64,000 bases of DNA from Actinomycetales bacterium UBA1383 (GCA_002305415.1 DBQX01000003.1:27715-91714), one strand, 5' to 3'. Shown: positions 1 through 17,871, counted from the stretch's first letter. Notes: generated from the sequence alone by a model not told the origin. Translations and numbers: made by a program.

Positions 1-295
1 CCGCAGGGTCGACCGCGTAGCCGGCGTCGCGGAGCGTCTTTGCCGCGACGGCCTCCCGCAGGACCGGCAGGCCCTGGGCGGGGGAGTAACGGTGGTTCAC
101 GGGATTCCGGGCGGCGGCGACGGCGGCCTCGACGATGTAGTCCGGCGTCGCGAAGTCGGGCTCGCCGGCGCCGAAGCCGATGACGGGCCGACCCTGGGCC
201 TTGAGGGCCTTCGCCTTGGCGTCGACCGCGAGGGTGGCGGACTCGGCGATGGCCGAGAGGCGGGCAGAGACACGGGGCCTGGCAGTGGTGCTCAC
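1..295 (-). CDS. aspC: Pyridoxal-phosphate-dependent aminotransferase, aspartate aminotransferase type (N-terminal part)
   Basis: Only the first 98 residues lie in the window; the gene runs off the left edge. The N-terminus ([16 protein letters not shown], then a [11 protein letters not shown] segment and [18 protein letters not shown]) is the substrate-binding start of class I aminotransferases, which move amino groups between aspartate or another amino acid and a 2-oxoacid in the cytoplasm. The GTG start at 295 has no clear ribosome binding site. A CAAGAT hexamer ends 6 nt before it, so the mRNA may be leaderless. Divergent from tRNA-Trp and secE, as in other actinobacteria. Exact substrate cannot be judged from this fragment. 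Confidence 0.88.
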   Translation of the reverse strand, partial: MSTTARPRVSARLSAIAESATLAVDAKAKALKAQGRPVIGFGAGEPDFATPDYIVEAAVAAARNPVNHRYSPAQGLPVLREAVAAKTLRDAGYAVDPA

Positions 296-425
296 GGGGC
301 GATCTTGGCAGATGCGCCCCGGGGGTCGGCCAGACCGCCACCAGATGGACTTTGGGGACAGGTGGCCATACACTCGATCGCGGTGTCTGGACAGACCCGA
401 TGGTGGATCGCGCCCTCCGGTGGGG

Positions 426-431
426 TAGGAT
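426..431 (+). promoter_or_regulatory. Candidate -10 box for tRNA-Trp/secE
   Basis: TAGGAT fits the actinobacterial TANNNT -10 pattern and lies 36 nt before the tRNA. No convincing -35 is seen 17-18 bp upstream, so this is a weak call. Confidence 0.35.
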
Positions 432-467
432 CGACCGAGCGTCGCACCGCTACGGCGGGTGACATCT

Positions 468-540
468 AGGGCAGTGGCGCAATTGGCAGCGCACCGGTCT
501 CCAAAACCGGCGGTTGTGGGTTCGAGTCCCTCCTGCCCTG
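468..540 (+). tRNA. trpT: tRNA-Trp (anticodon CCA)
   Basis: A complete 73-nt cloverleaf. The acceptor stem AGGGCAG (468-474) pairs with CTGCCCT (533-539), with discriminator G at 540. The anticodon stem CCGGT/ACCGG encloses the loop CTCCAAA, with CCA at 501-503. The T-loop has the usual GGTTCGAGTCC sequence. CCA is not encoded at the 3' end. Its place just before secE-nusG is conserved in actinobacteria, and it may be processed out of a longer transcript. Confidence 0.97.
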
Positions 541-637
541 CAGGGTGTGCAGCAGTGCTGCGGACGGCAGCATCGTCTGGCCGTGTCCGCGGTGGGCGGC
601 CCCCGTTGGAACCGAGCACACACGAGGAAACGAGCAC

Positions 638-889
638 GTGAGCGAAAGCGCATCCGGGTCGGCACGCAAGGCGTCGCCCGCCCCCGCCAGGAAGCGGGGC
701 CTCCTGGCGCGCCTCAGCCTGTTCATCCGCCAGATCATCGCCGAGCTCCGGAAGGTCGTCCGGCCGTCGCGGAGCGAGCTGTGGACGTTCTTCCTGGTGG
801 TCATCGTCTTCGTGCTCGCGATCATGGTGTTCGTGGGCGTGCTGGACTTCCTCTTCGGCCAGCTCGTCTTCTTCGTCTTGGGCAGCTGA
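638..889 (+). CDS. secE: Preprotein translocase subunit SecE
   Basis: An 83-residue protein that stabilises SecY in the SecYEG membrane channel. A basic N-terminal part rich in Ser, Ala and Lys is followed by the SecE amphipathic signature ([16 protein letters not shown], about residues 32-47) and one membrane span (about 50-77). The GTG at 638 is chosen because GAGGAAA sits just upstream. A longer in-frame reading from 545 would start inside the spacer right after the tRNA and lacks such a site. It is followed 29 nt later by nusG, the usual pairing. Confidence 0.94.
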   Translation: MSESASGSARKASPAPARKRGLLARLSLFIRQIIAELRKVVRPSRSELWTFFLVVIVFVLAIMVFVGVLDFLFGQLVFFVLGS

Positions 890-918
890 ACGCTGCCGGT
901 AAGGAAGCAGGTATCCCC

Positions 919-1689
919 GTGCCCGAGGACTTCGAGATCAGGTTCTCCGACGCCGCGGCGTCGCAGGCCACGACCTCACCCGAGGAAGCGCCCGAGCAGC
1001 AGCCCGCGGCGGCTGCCGAGCCCGAGCCCGCTCCCGCCGACGCGGAGCAGGTGGTCCAGGAACCCGCGCCCGGGGAGGAACTCGACCCGGCCGAGGCGTT
1101 CCGCCAGGAGCTGCGGTCGCTGCCCGGCCGGTGGTACGTCGTGCACTCCTACGCGGGGTACGAGAAGCGCGTCAAGCAGAACCTCGAGTTCCGTATCCAG
1201 AGCCTCAACATGGAGGACTACATCTTCCAGGTGGAGGTCCCCATGGAGGAGGTCGTGGAGGTCAAGAACGCGCAGCGCAAGCTCGTCAGCCGTGTGCGCG
1301 TGCCCTCCTACGTGCTCGTGCGCATGGAGATGAACAACGACTCGTGGGGTGCGGTGCGCCACACCCCCGGGGTCACGGGCTTCGTGGGCACCCCGCACGA
1401 TCCGGTACCGCTCACCGAGGACGAGGTCTTCTCGATGCTCGCTCCCGCCCGGGCGAAGGCGCCTGCCGCGGCTCCGGCCAAGGCGGCGGCATCCGGCAAG
1501 GCCGCCGCGGCTGCCGCGGTGGACTTCCACGTGGGCGAGTCCGTCACCGTCACGGACGGGCCCTTCGAGACCCTGCCCGCCACCATCTCCGAGATCAGCC
1601 CCGAGAACCAGAAGCTCAAGGTGCTGGTCTCGATCTTCGGCCGGGAGACCCCGGTCGAGCTCTCGTTCTCTCAGGTCGCGAAGATCTGA
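919..1689 (+). CDS. nusG: Transcription termination/antitermination factor NusG
   Basis: A 256-residue factor that binds RNA polymerase and affects pausing, termination and coupling to translation. An acidic Ala/Glu/Pro-rich extension of about 70 residues comes first. The NGN domain follows ([20 protein letters not shown] onwards, to about residue 170), then a low-complexity Ala/Lys linker and a C-terminal KOW domain ([19 protein letters not shown]). The acidic extension and Ala-rich linker make it longer than the roughly 180-residue E. coli protein, as is common in actinobacteria. The GTG at 919 has AAGGA upstream at a rather long distance, so the exact start is moderately certain. Confidence 0.93.
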   Translation: MPEDFEIRFSDAAASQATTSPEEAPEQQPAAAAEPEPAPADAEQVVQEPAPGEELDPAEAFRQELRSLPGRWYVVHSYAGYEKRVKQNLEFRIQSLNMEDYIFQVEVPMEEVVEVKNAQRKLVSRVRVPSYVLVRMEMNNDSWGAVRHTPGVTGFVGTPHDPVPLTEDEVFSMLAPARAKAPAAAPAKAAASGKAAAAAAVDFHVGESVTVTDGPFETLPATISEISPENQKLKVLVSIFGRETPVELSFSQVAKI

Positions 1690-1695
1690 GCACCA

Positions 1696-1711
1696 CCGGG
1701 AGACCTCCCGG
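1696..1711 (+). other. Small hairpin in the nusG-rplK spacer
   Basis: CCGGGA (1696-1701) pairs with TCCCGG (1706-1711) around a GACC loop, just before the rplK ribosome binding site. No T-run follows. It may tune read-through into rplK or take part in ribosomal protein feedback; neither can be decided from sequence. Confidence 0.4.
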
Positions 1712-1740
1712 CACACATGAGGAACAGGTAAGGACCCGAC

Positions 1741-2175
1741 ATGCCTCCCAGGAAGAAGAAGGTCGCCGGCCTGATCAAGCTCCAGATCAAGGCGGGTGCC
1801 GCCACTCCGGCACCGCCGATCGGTCCGGCGCTCGGCCAGCACGGCGTCAACATCATGGAGTTCTGCAAGGCGTACAACGCGGCCACCGAGTCGCAGCGCG
1901 GCAGCGTGATCCCGGTGGAGATCACGGTCTACGAGGACCGCAGCTTCACCTTCGTCACCAAGACCCCGCCCGCCGCGGAACTCATCAAGGCCGCCGCCGG
2001 CATCGGCAAGGGCTCGGCCAAGCCGCACACCACCAAGGTGGGCCGGCTGACCCGTGACCAGGTGCGCGAGATCGCGCAGACGAAGCTCGTCGACCTCAAC
2101 GCCAACGACGTCGAGGCGGCCGAGAAGATCATCGCCGGGACCGCCCGCTCCATGGGCGTCACCGTCGAGGACTGA
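1741..2175 (+). CDS. rplK: 50S ribosomal protein L11
   Basis: A 144-residue protein of the GTPase-associated centre that binds the 23S rRNA segment bound by thiopeptides. The N-terminal domain carries [34 protein letters not shown], where the proline-rich stretch is the thiopeptide-contact helix. The C-terminal rRNA-binding domain ends with the [13 protein letters not shown] tail. Length and sequence are standard. It follows nusG by 51 nt and precedes rplA by 59 nt. Confidence 0.98.
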   Translation: MPPRKKKVAGLIKLQIKAGAATPAPPIGPALGQHGVNIMEFCKAYNAATESQRGSVIPVEITVYEDRSFTFVTKTPPAAELIKAAAGIGKGSAKPHTTKVGRLTRDQVREIAQTKLVDLNANDVEAAEKIIAGTARSMGVTVED

Positions 2176-2186
2176 GAACACCACCA

Positions 2187-2214
2187 GTGGCAGGGTCGCG
2201 CGGACCCGTACCAC
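2187..2214 (+). promoter_or_regulatory. Two-tier hairpin in the rplK-rplA spacer
   Basis: GTGG (2187-2190) pairs with CCAC (2211-2214) and, across a small internal loop, GGGTC (2193-2197) pairs with GACCC (2203-2207) around GCGCG. A hairpin with an asymmetric internal loop just before rplA could be the mRNA target for L1 feedback, known in other bacteria, but the match to an L1 site is not established here. Confidence 0.35.
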
Positions 2215-2234
2215 GACTGCGATAGGAGAAGCAG

Positions 2235-2954
2235 ATGGCAACGCGCAGCAAGAAGTACCGCAAGGTTGCGGAGAAGATCCATCCCGGGGTGCTCTACACC
2301 CCCCTCCAGGCGGTGCGCCTGGCGAAGGAGACCTCCACGACGTCGTTCGACTCGACGGTCGAGGTGGTCTACCGCCTCGGCGTCGACCCCCGGAAGGCTG
2401 ACCAGATGGTGCGTGGCACCGTCTCCCTGCCGCACGGCACCGGCAAGACCGCTCGGGTCCTGGTCTTCGCTGTCGGTGAGCGGGCGCAACAGGCGATCGA
2501 CGCGGGAGCCGACGAGGTCGGCGGCGACGAACTGATCGAGAAGGTCGCGGGTGGCTACGTCGACTTCGATGCCGCCGTCGCGACCCCGGACATGATGGGC
2601 AAGGTCGGCCGCCTCGGCCGCATCCTCGGCCCGCGTGGCCTGATGCCCAACCCCAAGACGGGGACGGTCACCATGGACGTCGCGAAGGCGGTCACCGACA
2701 TCAAGGGTGGGCGCATCGAGTTCCGCGTGGACCGGCACTCCAACCTCGCGTTCATCATCGGCAAGACGTCCTTCTCGGACGCCCAGCTCGTGGAGAACTA
2801 CGCCGCCGCACAGGAGGAGATCCTGCGGCACAAGCCCGCCACCTCCAAGGGCAGGTACCTGCTGAAGGCGACGATGGCGACGACGATGGGTCCCGGGATC
2901 CCGGTCGACCCCACCAAGACACGCAACCTGCTGAGCGAGGACGTTGCCTCCTAG
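2235..2954 (+). CDS. rplA: 50S ribosomal protein L1
   Basis: A 239-residue protein forming the L1 stalk, which helps release deacylated tRNA and can act as a translational repressor of its own mRNA. Family landmarks are [22 protein letters not shown] near the start, the domain II segment [22 protein letters not shown] in the middle and [21 protein letters not shown] at the end. Length is typical. GGAGAAGCAG precedes the ATG. Last gene before the hairpin at 2975. Confidence 0.98.
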   Translation: MATRSKKYRKVAEKIHPGVLYTPLQAVRLAKETSTTSFDSTVEVVYRLGVDPRKADQMVRGTVSLPHGTGKTARVLVFAVGERAQQAIDAGADEVGGDELIEKVAGGYVDFDAAVATPDMMGKVGRLGRILGPRGLMPNPKTGTVTMDVAKAVTDIKGGRIEFRVDRHSNLAFIIGKTSFSDAQLVENYAAAQEEILRHKPATSKGRYLLKATMATTMGPGIPVDPTKTRNLLSEDVAS

Positions 2955-2974
2955 CGAGGACCGTCTCGTGGGCA

Positions 2975-3003
2975 AGTGGCCCGGCCCCTGGGGTCGGGCC
3001 ACT
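2975..3003 (+). terminator. Hairpin terminator after rplA
   Basis: A perfect 9-bp stem, AGTGGCCCG (2975-2983) with CGGGCCACT (2995-3003), around an 11-nt loop. No T-run follows, which is usual for actinobacterial terminators. It separates rplKA from the separately promoted rplJL. Confidence 0.6.
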
Positions 3004-3029
3004 GTCGCATGTGGTCATGACCACGCGAC
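3004..3029 (+). promoter_or_regulatory. Perfect palindrome upstream of the rplJL promoter, DasR-site-like
   Basis: GTGGTCATGACCAC (3011-3024) is a 14-bp perfect palindrome, flanked by GTCGC (3004-3008) and GCGAC (3025-3029), which extend the symmetry apart from two extra bases on the left. With no loop, it suits a dimeric DNA-binding protein better than an RNA hairpin. The core TGGTCATGACCA matches the GntR/DasR consensus TGGTCTAGACCA at 10 of 12 positions. It ends 16 bp before the -35 box. The regulator is unknown. Confidence 0.45.
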
Positions 3030-3045
3030 GCCGGCGCCCACCGGT

Positions 3046-3075
3046 TTGCCCGGGCCCCTGTGCGCCCGGTAGTGT
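3046..3075 (+). promoter_or_regulatory. Promoter of rplJ-rplL
   Basis: -35 TTGCCC (3046-3051), 18-bp spacer, -10 TAGTGT (3070-3075). Predicted transcription starts near 3082, directly at the beginning of the L10-type leader, which supports the call. Confidence 0.6.
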
Positions 3076-3081
3076 GGCTGG

Positions 3082-3192
3082 TGCCCAAGACCGCTGGTCT
3101 CCCGTTTCGGCGGGAGCGAAGTCCGAGGACTCGGAACCCGCGCAGGCGTTCGTAGCCCTTCCGGCCCCGTGCGCGTGCGCCCGGGGCTTTTT
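3082..3192 (+). promoter_or_regulatory. L10 ribosomal protein leader with attenuator
   Basis: The leader contains the CCAAGACCGCTGGTCTCCC start, a GTTTCGG hairpin region and the CGCGCAGGCG element typical of L10 leaders, to which the L10-(L12) complex binds to repress rplJL. It ends in a GC-rich hairpin with a T-run (3164-3192), so this copy could act by transcription attenuation as well as at translation. Assignment rests on motif resemblance and position upstream of rplJ. Confidence 0.78.
3164..3192 (+). terminator. Intrinsic terminator (attenuator) in the rplJ leader
   Basis: GCCCCG (3164-3169) pairs with CGGGGC (3182-3187) and is followed by TTTTT (3188-3192). It is one of very few classical T-run terminators in this window and lies before, not after, a gene, so attenuation of rplJL is the natural reading. 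Confidence 0.7.
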
Positions 3193-3236
3193 CGTGTTCA
3201 CGGGCTGCCAGTGGTGAACCAACGGAAGGAGAGGCC

Positions 3237-3758
3237 ATGGCGAGGCCCGACAAGGCCGCCGCGGTTGCCGAGCTCACGGACCTGTTCCGCGAGTCGAGCG
3301 CCGTGCTGGTGACCGAGTACCGCGGCCTGAGCGTCAAGCGGCTCAAGGAGCTGCGCCGCACGCTCAGTGGTACCGCGACCTACGCCGTGGCGAAGAACAC
3401 CCTTGCGTCCATCGCGGCACGCGACGCCGGGATCGGCCAGGCCGCCGAGCTGCTCGTCGGCCCCACCGCGCTGACGTTCGTCAGCGGGGAGCCCCCCGTC
3501 GCGGCCAAGATCCTCAAGGACTTCGCCAAGGCGAACCCACAGCTCGTGATCAAGGGCGGCGTCCTCGAAGGCCGGCTGCTGTCGGCTGACGAGGTTGTCA
3601 CGCTTGCCGAGCTCGAATCCCGCGACGTGCTGCTCGCCAAGACGGCTGGGGTCCTCAAGGCCTCCCTGTTCCAGGCTGCCTACGTCTTCACCGCGCCCGC
3701 GTCCAAGGCCGTGCGCACCATCGATGCCCTGCGCGAGAAGCAGGGTGCTGGGGCCTGA
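3237..3758 (+). CDS. rplJ: 50S ribosomal protein L10
   Basis: A 173-residue protein that anchors L7/L12 dimers to the ribosomal stalk. The rRNA-binding N-terminal domain includes VTEYRGLSVKRLKELRRTL and YAVAKNTLASIAARDAG. The C-terminal helix that holds L12 dimers is Ala-rich (FTAPASKAVRTIDALREKQG). GGAAGGAGAGG precedes the ATG. Translation is expected to be feedback-controlled through the upstream leader. Confidence 0.97.
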   Translation: MARPDKAAAVAELTDLFRESSAVLVTEYRGLSVKRLKELRRTLSGTATYAVAKNTLASIAARDAGIGQAAELLVGPTALTFVSGEPPVAAKILKDFAKANPQLVIKGGVLEGRLLSADEVVTLAELESRDVLLAKTAGVLKASLFQAAYVFTAPASKAVRTIDALREKQGAGA

Positions 3759-3776
3759 GCCCCGTCCCAAACCCCG

Positions 3777-3792
3777 TGCTACTCGCGTAGCA
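3777..3792 (+). other. Hairpin in the rplJ-rplL spacer
   Basis: TGCTAC (3777-3782) and GTAGCA (3787-3792) form a perfect stem around TCGC, about 25 nt before the rplL start. It could affect mRNA stability or the higher synthesis of L12 relative to L10; function not shown. Confidence 0.4.
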
Positions 3793-3817
3793 GGAACCTG
3801 AAGGAAGGAACGCCACC

Positions 3818-4204
3818 ATGGCGAAGCTGACCATCGACGAGCTCATCGCGGCCTTCAAGGAGCTCACCCTCCTGGAGCTCTCGGAGTTCGTCAAGAAGTT
3901 CGAGGAGACCTTCGAGGTCACCGCGGCCGCGCCCGCTGCCGTTGCCGTCGCCGGGCCCGCGGCCGCGGCTGTCGAGGAAGAGGTCGAGGAGAAGGACTCC
4001 TTCGACGTCATCCTCGAGGCGATCGGTGACAAGAAGATCCAGGTCATCAAGGAGGTCCGTACCCTGACCTCCCTCGGCCTCAAGGAGGCCAAGGACCTCG
4101 TCGACTCGGCCCCCAAGGCCGTTCTCGAGGGCGTCAACAAGGAGGCTGCGGAGAAGGCGAAGGCCGTCCTCGAGGGCGCCGGCGCCACCGTGGTGCTCAA
4201 GTAG
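3818..4204 (+). CDS. rplL: 50S ribosomal protein L7/L12
   Basis: A 128-residue acidic stalk protein that recruits translational GTPases. The N-terminal dimerisation domain ([29 protein letters not shown]) leads into an Ala/Pro/Val-rich hinge (about residues 38-55) and the C-terminal factor-binding domain ([37 protein letters not shown]). AAGGAAGGAACG precedes the ATG. Last gene of the operon, followed by a perfect 14-bp hairpin. Confidence 0.98.
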   Translation: MAKLTIDELIAAFKELTLLELSEFVKKFEETFEVTAAAPAAVAVAGPAAAAVEEEVEEKDSFDVILEAIGDKKIQVIKEVRTLTSLGLKEAKDLVDSAPKAVLEGVNKEAAEKAKAVLEGAGATVVLK

Positions 4205-4218
4205 TTCCGCTCAGCCCC

Positions 4219-4249
4219 GCGAGGCCCGCACGAGACGTGCGGGCCTCGC
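4219..4249 (+). terminator. Terminator after rplL
   Basis: A perfect 14-bp stem (4219-4232 with 4236-4249) around an AGA loop. No T-run, as usual in this genome. It separates rplJL from the rpoBC promoter at 4260. Confidence 0.75.
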
Positions 4250-4259
4250 TGGCACGCTG

Positions 4260-4289
4260 TTGGACTTCGGTCCTGCCATCAATTAAACT
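4260..4289 (+). promoter_or_regulatory. Promoter of rpoB-rpoC
   Basis: -35 TTGGAC (4260-4265), 18-bp spacer, -10 TAAACT (4284-4289), in a locally AT-richer patch. Predicted start near 4296 gives a leader of about 85 nt. Confidence 0.65.
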
Positions 4290-4380
4290 GGCGATTTGCG
4301 CTGACTGCACCCCTCTCCCCGGTCATGGGTGAGGTGTGTCCAGAGCAGTGTGCACACGAAACCGCAGGGAAGGACACCCT

Positions 4381-7875
<3,495 letters not shown>

Positions 7876-7877
7876 CA

Positions 7878-7907
7878 CGGGATCCGGCCGGGAGCGGCCG
7901 GATCCCG
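7878..7907 (+). other. Strong hairpin between rpoB and rpoC
   Basis: A perfect 13-bp stem (7878-7890 with 7895-7907) around GGAG, beginning 2 nt after the rpoB stop codon. It has the same form as operon-end hairpins in this window, yet rpoC follows only 47 nt later. It may be a partial terminator, an RNase site or a 3'-end stabiliser. Confidence 0.7.
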
Positions 7908-7954
7908 ACCCCGCCCTCCGGGCACGAGATAAGTCGCACAGGAAGTAGGAAACC

Positions 7955-11845
<3,891 letters not shown>

Positions 11846-11854
11846 CAGGCGCAC

Positions 11855-11884
11855 GGGTGGGTCACCGGCGGCGGTGGCCCACCC
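11855..11884 (+). terminator. Terminator after rpoC
   Basis: A 12-bp stem with one G-T pair (11855-11866 with 11873-11884) around GGCGGC, 9 nt after the rpoC stop codon. No T-run. Confidence 0.7.
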
Positions 11885-11931
11885 CGGCGGGGTGCGTGGC
11901 GAACCCCACCGACCGGTGGCGCGGGGTGGCT

Positions 11932-11961
11932 TTGACGCCCCGCTCACGCGACCGGTACTCT
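11932..11961 (+). promoter_or_regulatory. Promoter of the str operon (rpsL)
   Basis: -35 TTGACG (11932-11937), 18-bp spacer, -10 TACTCT (11956-11961). One of the best consensus matches in the window. Predicted start near 11968 leaves a leader of about 150 nt. Confidence 0.75.
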
Positions 11962-11998
11962 TGACGCCGGTGCCCGCGCGTCGGGCTCCTTGTCCGTG

Positions 11999-12031
11999 CC
12001 CCCGGAATGGCGCTCGGAACTGCGCCGGGGG
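11999..12031 (+). other. Hairpin in the rpsL leader
   Basis: CCCCC (11999-12003) with GGGGG (12027-12031) encloses GGCGC/GCGCC (12009-12013 with 12022-12026), with a 5-nt bulge on the left arm. It is part of the roughly 150-nt leader before rpsL and may be structural or regulatory. Confidence 0.4.
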
Positions 12032-12118
12032 CGGCCCCGACCGCGACTCTGCCGGGACTTCCGTGGCGGAACGGACAGGGGAGACCATCAACCACACAAG
12101 AAGCGAGACGGAGACGTA

Positions 12119-12493
12119 GTGCCCACGATTCAGCAGCTGGTCCGCAAGGGCCGCAGCTCCAAGCCGGCGAAGACCAAGACGCCGGCCCTGAAAGGCAGCC
12201 CGCAGCGGCGCGGGGTCTGCACGCGCGTCTACACCACGACCCCGAAGAAGCCGAACTCGGCGCTCCGGAAGGTCGCGCGCGTGCGGCTGTCCAGCGGCAT
12301 CGAGGTCACGGCGTACATCCCCGGGGTCGGCCACAACCTGCAGGAGCACTCGATCGTGCTCGTGCGTGGCGGCCGGGTGCGCGACCTGCCCGGCGTGCGC
12401 TACAAGATCGTGCGCGGCGCCCTCGACACGCAGGGCGTGCGCGGCCGCCAGCAGGCTCGCAGCCAGTACGGCGCGAAGAAGGAGAAGAAGTAA
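12119..12493 (+). CDS. rpsL: 30S ribosomal protein S12
   Basis: A 124-residue decoding-centre protein. It has the N-terminus [12 protein letters not shown] and the two loops in which streptomycin-resistance changes occur: [13 protein letters not shown] and [17 protein letters not shown]. Both have the ordinary residues, including the lysine in PKKPNS, so resistance is not predicted. Start GTG at 12119. First gene of the str operon; its TAA overlaps the rpsG ATG by one base. Confidence 0.97.
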   Translation: MPTIQQLVRKGRSSKPAKTKTPALKGSPQRRGVCTRVYTTTPKKPNSALRKVARVRLSSGIEVTAYIPGVGHNLQEHSIVLVRGGRVRDLPGVRYKIVRGALDTQGVRGRQQARSQYGAKKEKK

Positions 12494-12963
12494 TGCCTCG
12501 CAAGGGCCCCGCGCCGAAGCGCCCCCTCGTCGTCGACCCGGTCTACGGGTCGCCGGTCGTCACCCAGCTCGTGAACCGCGTGCTGCTCGACGGCAAGAAG
12601 TCCGTGGCGCAGTCCATCGTCTACGGCGCCCTCGAGGGTGTCCGTGAGAAGACGCAGCAGGACCCGACCACCGTGCTGAAGCGTGCGCTCGACAACGTGC
12701 GTCCGGTCCTCGAGGTCCGGTCCCGCCGTGTCGGTGGTGCGACCTACCAGGTGCCCGTCGAGGTGCGCGCGAACCGCGCCCAGACCCTCGCGATGCGCTG
12801 GCTGGTCGACTACGCGCGCCAGCGGCGTGAGAAGACGATGACCGAGCGGCTGATGAACGAGATCCTCGACGCCTCCAACGGGCTCGGGGCCGCGGTGAAG
12901 CGCCGCGAGGACACCCACAAGATGGCGGAGTCGAACAAGGCGTTCGCCCACTACCGCTGGTAG
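12493..12963 (+). CDS. rpsG: 30S ribosomal protein S7
   Basis: A 156-residue primary 16S rRNA-binding protein of the small-subunit head. [10 protein letters not shown] at the start, [30 protein letters not shown] in the middle and a C-terminal helix region ending AHYRW are family features. It overlaps rpsL by one base (TAATG), so the two are translationally coupled. A large hairpin follows the stop codon. Confidence 0.97.
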   Translation: MPRKGPAPKRPLVVDPVYGSPVVTQLVNRVLLDGKKSVAQSIVYGALEGVREKTQQDPTTVLKRALDNVRPVLEVRSRRVGGATYQVPVEVRANRAQTLAMRWLVDYARQRREKTMTERLMNEILDASNGLGAAVKRREDTHKMAESNKAFAHYRW

Positions 12964-12968
12964 GTGCT

Positions 12969-13009
12969 GGCCTTCGTGGAGCGCCCCACCGGTCCGCTCC
13001 ACGGAGGCC
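12969..13009 (+). other. Large stem-loop between rpsG and fusA
   Basis: A 15-bp stem with one T-G pair (12969-12983 with 12995-13009) around an 11-nt loop. It occupies much of the 96-nt rpsG-fusA spacer. Terminator-like in form but inside an operon; it may lower read-through into fusA-tuf, be a processing site or bind a ribosomal protein. Confidence 0.65.
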
Positions 13010-13059
13010 GTTCTGCGCCATCCGCACCCACCCGCCCCTCCCACGAAACGAGAGCAGAC

Positions 13060-15159
<2,100 letters not shown>

Positions 15160-15226
15160 TCCCACTGGTCGAAGTCCGCAACCAACCAACACCCGACCCG
15201 TAGGAAACGACTCGTCCGGTTACCGG

Positions 15227-15232
15227 TACACT
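15227..15232 (+). promoter_or_regulatory. Candidate -10 box of a tuf promoter
   Basis: TACACT fits TANNNT and lies 53 nt before tuf in a 126-nt spacer. No clear -35 is seen. tuf commonly has extra promoters, so this is plausible but weak. Confidence 0.35.
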
Positions 15233-15285
15233 GAGAACCTGCCCAGAGGCGAGAGACAACTACCCGAGTCCCAGGAGGACGCAAA

Positions 15286-16479
<1,194 letters not shown>

Positions 16480-16492
16480 CACAATCAGGTGG

Positions 16493-16521
16493 ACGGGCCC
16501 CGCTCCTCGAGCGGGGCCCGT
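16493..16521 (+). terminator. Terminator after tuf
   Basis: A perfect 13-bp stem (16493-16505 with 16509-16521) around CTC, 13 nt after the tuf stop codon. Ends the str operon. Confidence 0.78.
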
Positions 16522-16881
16522 TCCGCGTGTACGCCCCTGGCTCCGTGCCGAGCGTCACAGTGCCGCAGGAGGTCCGGGCTTCGTGCCACGCCACCGGCGC
16601 TGGTAGACTCGTTGGGCCGGTTCGGGAGCACGCGTGCGTGCCGTCGGACCGGGGAGGGATCGTCCGGTTGATTGGCCAAGGTTCCCCCCGGTCTGGCACA
16701 CTGGATCGGTTGCCCGGGGGACCGATCCCCCGTGGCGGGCCCGGCTACGGGCCACCACAACCAACCCGACGTCCACGCGATGAGAATCGTCCGGGCGGAC
16801 GTGTGTGCCCAGGGGGCGACACACCCGACCGCGGGGGTCGGAGCGAACACAGTAGCGGTACGAGAGAGGTGTGACGACGCC
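16522..16881 (+). promoter_or_regulatory. S10 operon promoter and leader region (no gene)
   Basis: A gene-free stretch of about 360 nt before rpsJ. Two -10-like boxes are seen: TAGACT (16604-16609, with TTCGTG at 16580 as a poor -35 at 18 bp) and CACACT (16697-16702, with TTGGCC at 16672 at 19 bp). A branched RNA structure follows at 16708-16762. The remaining bases to 16881 show no reading frame with family resemblance. Regulation by a ribosomal protein, as L4 does in E. coli, is possible but no L4 target is recognised. Confidence 0.55.
16708..16762 (+). promoter_or_regulatory. Branched RNA structure in the rpsJ leader
   Basis: An outer helix GGTTG (16708-16712) with CAACC (16758-16762) encloses two hairpins. 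One is GGGGGA/TCCCCC (16716-16721 with 16726-16731, loop CCGA). The other is GGCCCG/CGGGCC (16738-16743 with 16748-16753, loop GCTA), whose base may be extended by GTGG with CCAC. It starts only a few bases after the CACACT -10 box, so it would form the extreme 5' end of that transcript. Confidence 0.5.
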
Positions 16882-17190
16882 ATGGCGGGACAGAAGATCC
16901 GCATCCGGCTCAAGTCCTACGACCACGAGGTCATCGACAGCTCGGCGCGCAAGATCGTCGACACGGTGACGCGCGCTGGTGCGACGGTCGTGGGCCCGGT
17001 GCCGCTGCCGACGGAGAAGAACGTGTACTGCGTGATTCGTTCGCCGCACAAGTACAAGGACAGCCGCGAGCACTTCGAGATGCGTACGCACAAGCGGTTG
17101 ATCGACATCATCGACCCGACGCCCAAGGCTGTCGACTCGCTCATGCGGCTCGACCTGCCCGCTGACGTCAACATCGAGATCAAGCTCTAG
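16882..17190 (+). CDS. rpsJ: 30S ribosomal protein S10
   Basis: A 102-residue head protein that also works as NusE in antitermination. [51 protein letters not shown] and the [21 protein letters not shown] segment are standard. The ATG at 16882 is used; an in-frame ATG at 16672 would add 70 residues with no family similarity. First gene of the S10 operon. Confidence 0.97.
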   Translation: MAGQKIRIRLKSYDHEVIDSSARKIVDTVTRAGATVVGPVPLPTEKNVYCVIRSPHKYKDSREHFEMRTHKRLIDIIDPTPKAVDSLMRLDLPADVNIEIKL

Positions 17191-17201
17191 AGGATCCAGC
17201 A

Positions 17202-17870
17202 ATGAGCACACTCTCCCAGCAGGGCACCGACCGGCGCGTCACCGCGCTGCTCGGCCGCAAGCTCGGAATGACACAGGTCTGGGACCAGGCCGGGCGCCTC
17301 GTCCCCGTCACCGTCGTGCAGGTGGGTACCAACGTCGTCACGCAGGTCCGGACCCCCGAGAAGGATGGCTACGCCGCCGTCCAGCTCGCGTTCGGCGAGG
17401 TCGACCCGCGCAAGGTGACCCAGCCACTGCGTGGCCACTTCGAGAAGGCCGGCGTCACGCCGCGCCGGCACATCGCCGAGATCCGCACGGCGGACGCCGC
17501 TGACTTCTCGCTCGGCCAGGAACTGGCAGCGAGCGTGTTCGAGCCGGGCCAGGTCATCGACGTCGTCGGCACCACCAAGGGCAAGGGCACCGCCGGTGTC
17601 ATGAAGCGCCACGGCTTCGCCGGCGTCGGAGCCTCGCACGGTGCACACCGCAACCACCGCAAGCCCGGGTCCATCGGGGCCTGCGCCACGCCGTCCCGCG
17701 TGTTCAAGGGCGTCCGGATGGCCGGGCGGATGGGCAACGTCCGCAAGACCGTCCAGAACCTCACCGTCCACGCGGTCGACGCCGACAACGGCCTCCTGCT
17801 GGTGGCCGGCGCCGTTCCTGGGCCGAAGGGCGGCGTCGTCGTCGTCCGCACCGCCGCGAAGGGAGCCTGA
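17202..17870 (+). CDS. rplC: 50S ribosomal protein L3
   Basis: A 222-residue large-subunit assembly protein near the peptidyl transferase centre. [24 protein letters not shown] starts the conserved part after about 14 extra N-terminal residues. The central loop [19 protein letters not shown] and the [14 protein letters not shown] segment are as expected. GAGGA precedes the ATG. Confidence 0.97.
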   Translation: MSTLSQQGTDRRVTALLGRKLGMTQVWDQAGRLVPVTVVQVGTNVVTQVRTPEKDGYAAVQLAFGEVDPRKVTQPLRGHFEKAGVTPRRHIAEIRTADAADFSLGQELAASVFEPGQVIDVVGTTKGKGTAGVMKRHGFAGVGASHGAHRNHRKPGSIGACATPSRVFKGVRMAGRMGNVRKTVQNLTVHAVDADNGLLLVAGAVPGPKGGVVVVRTAAKGA

Positions 17871-17871
17871 C

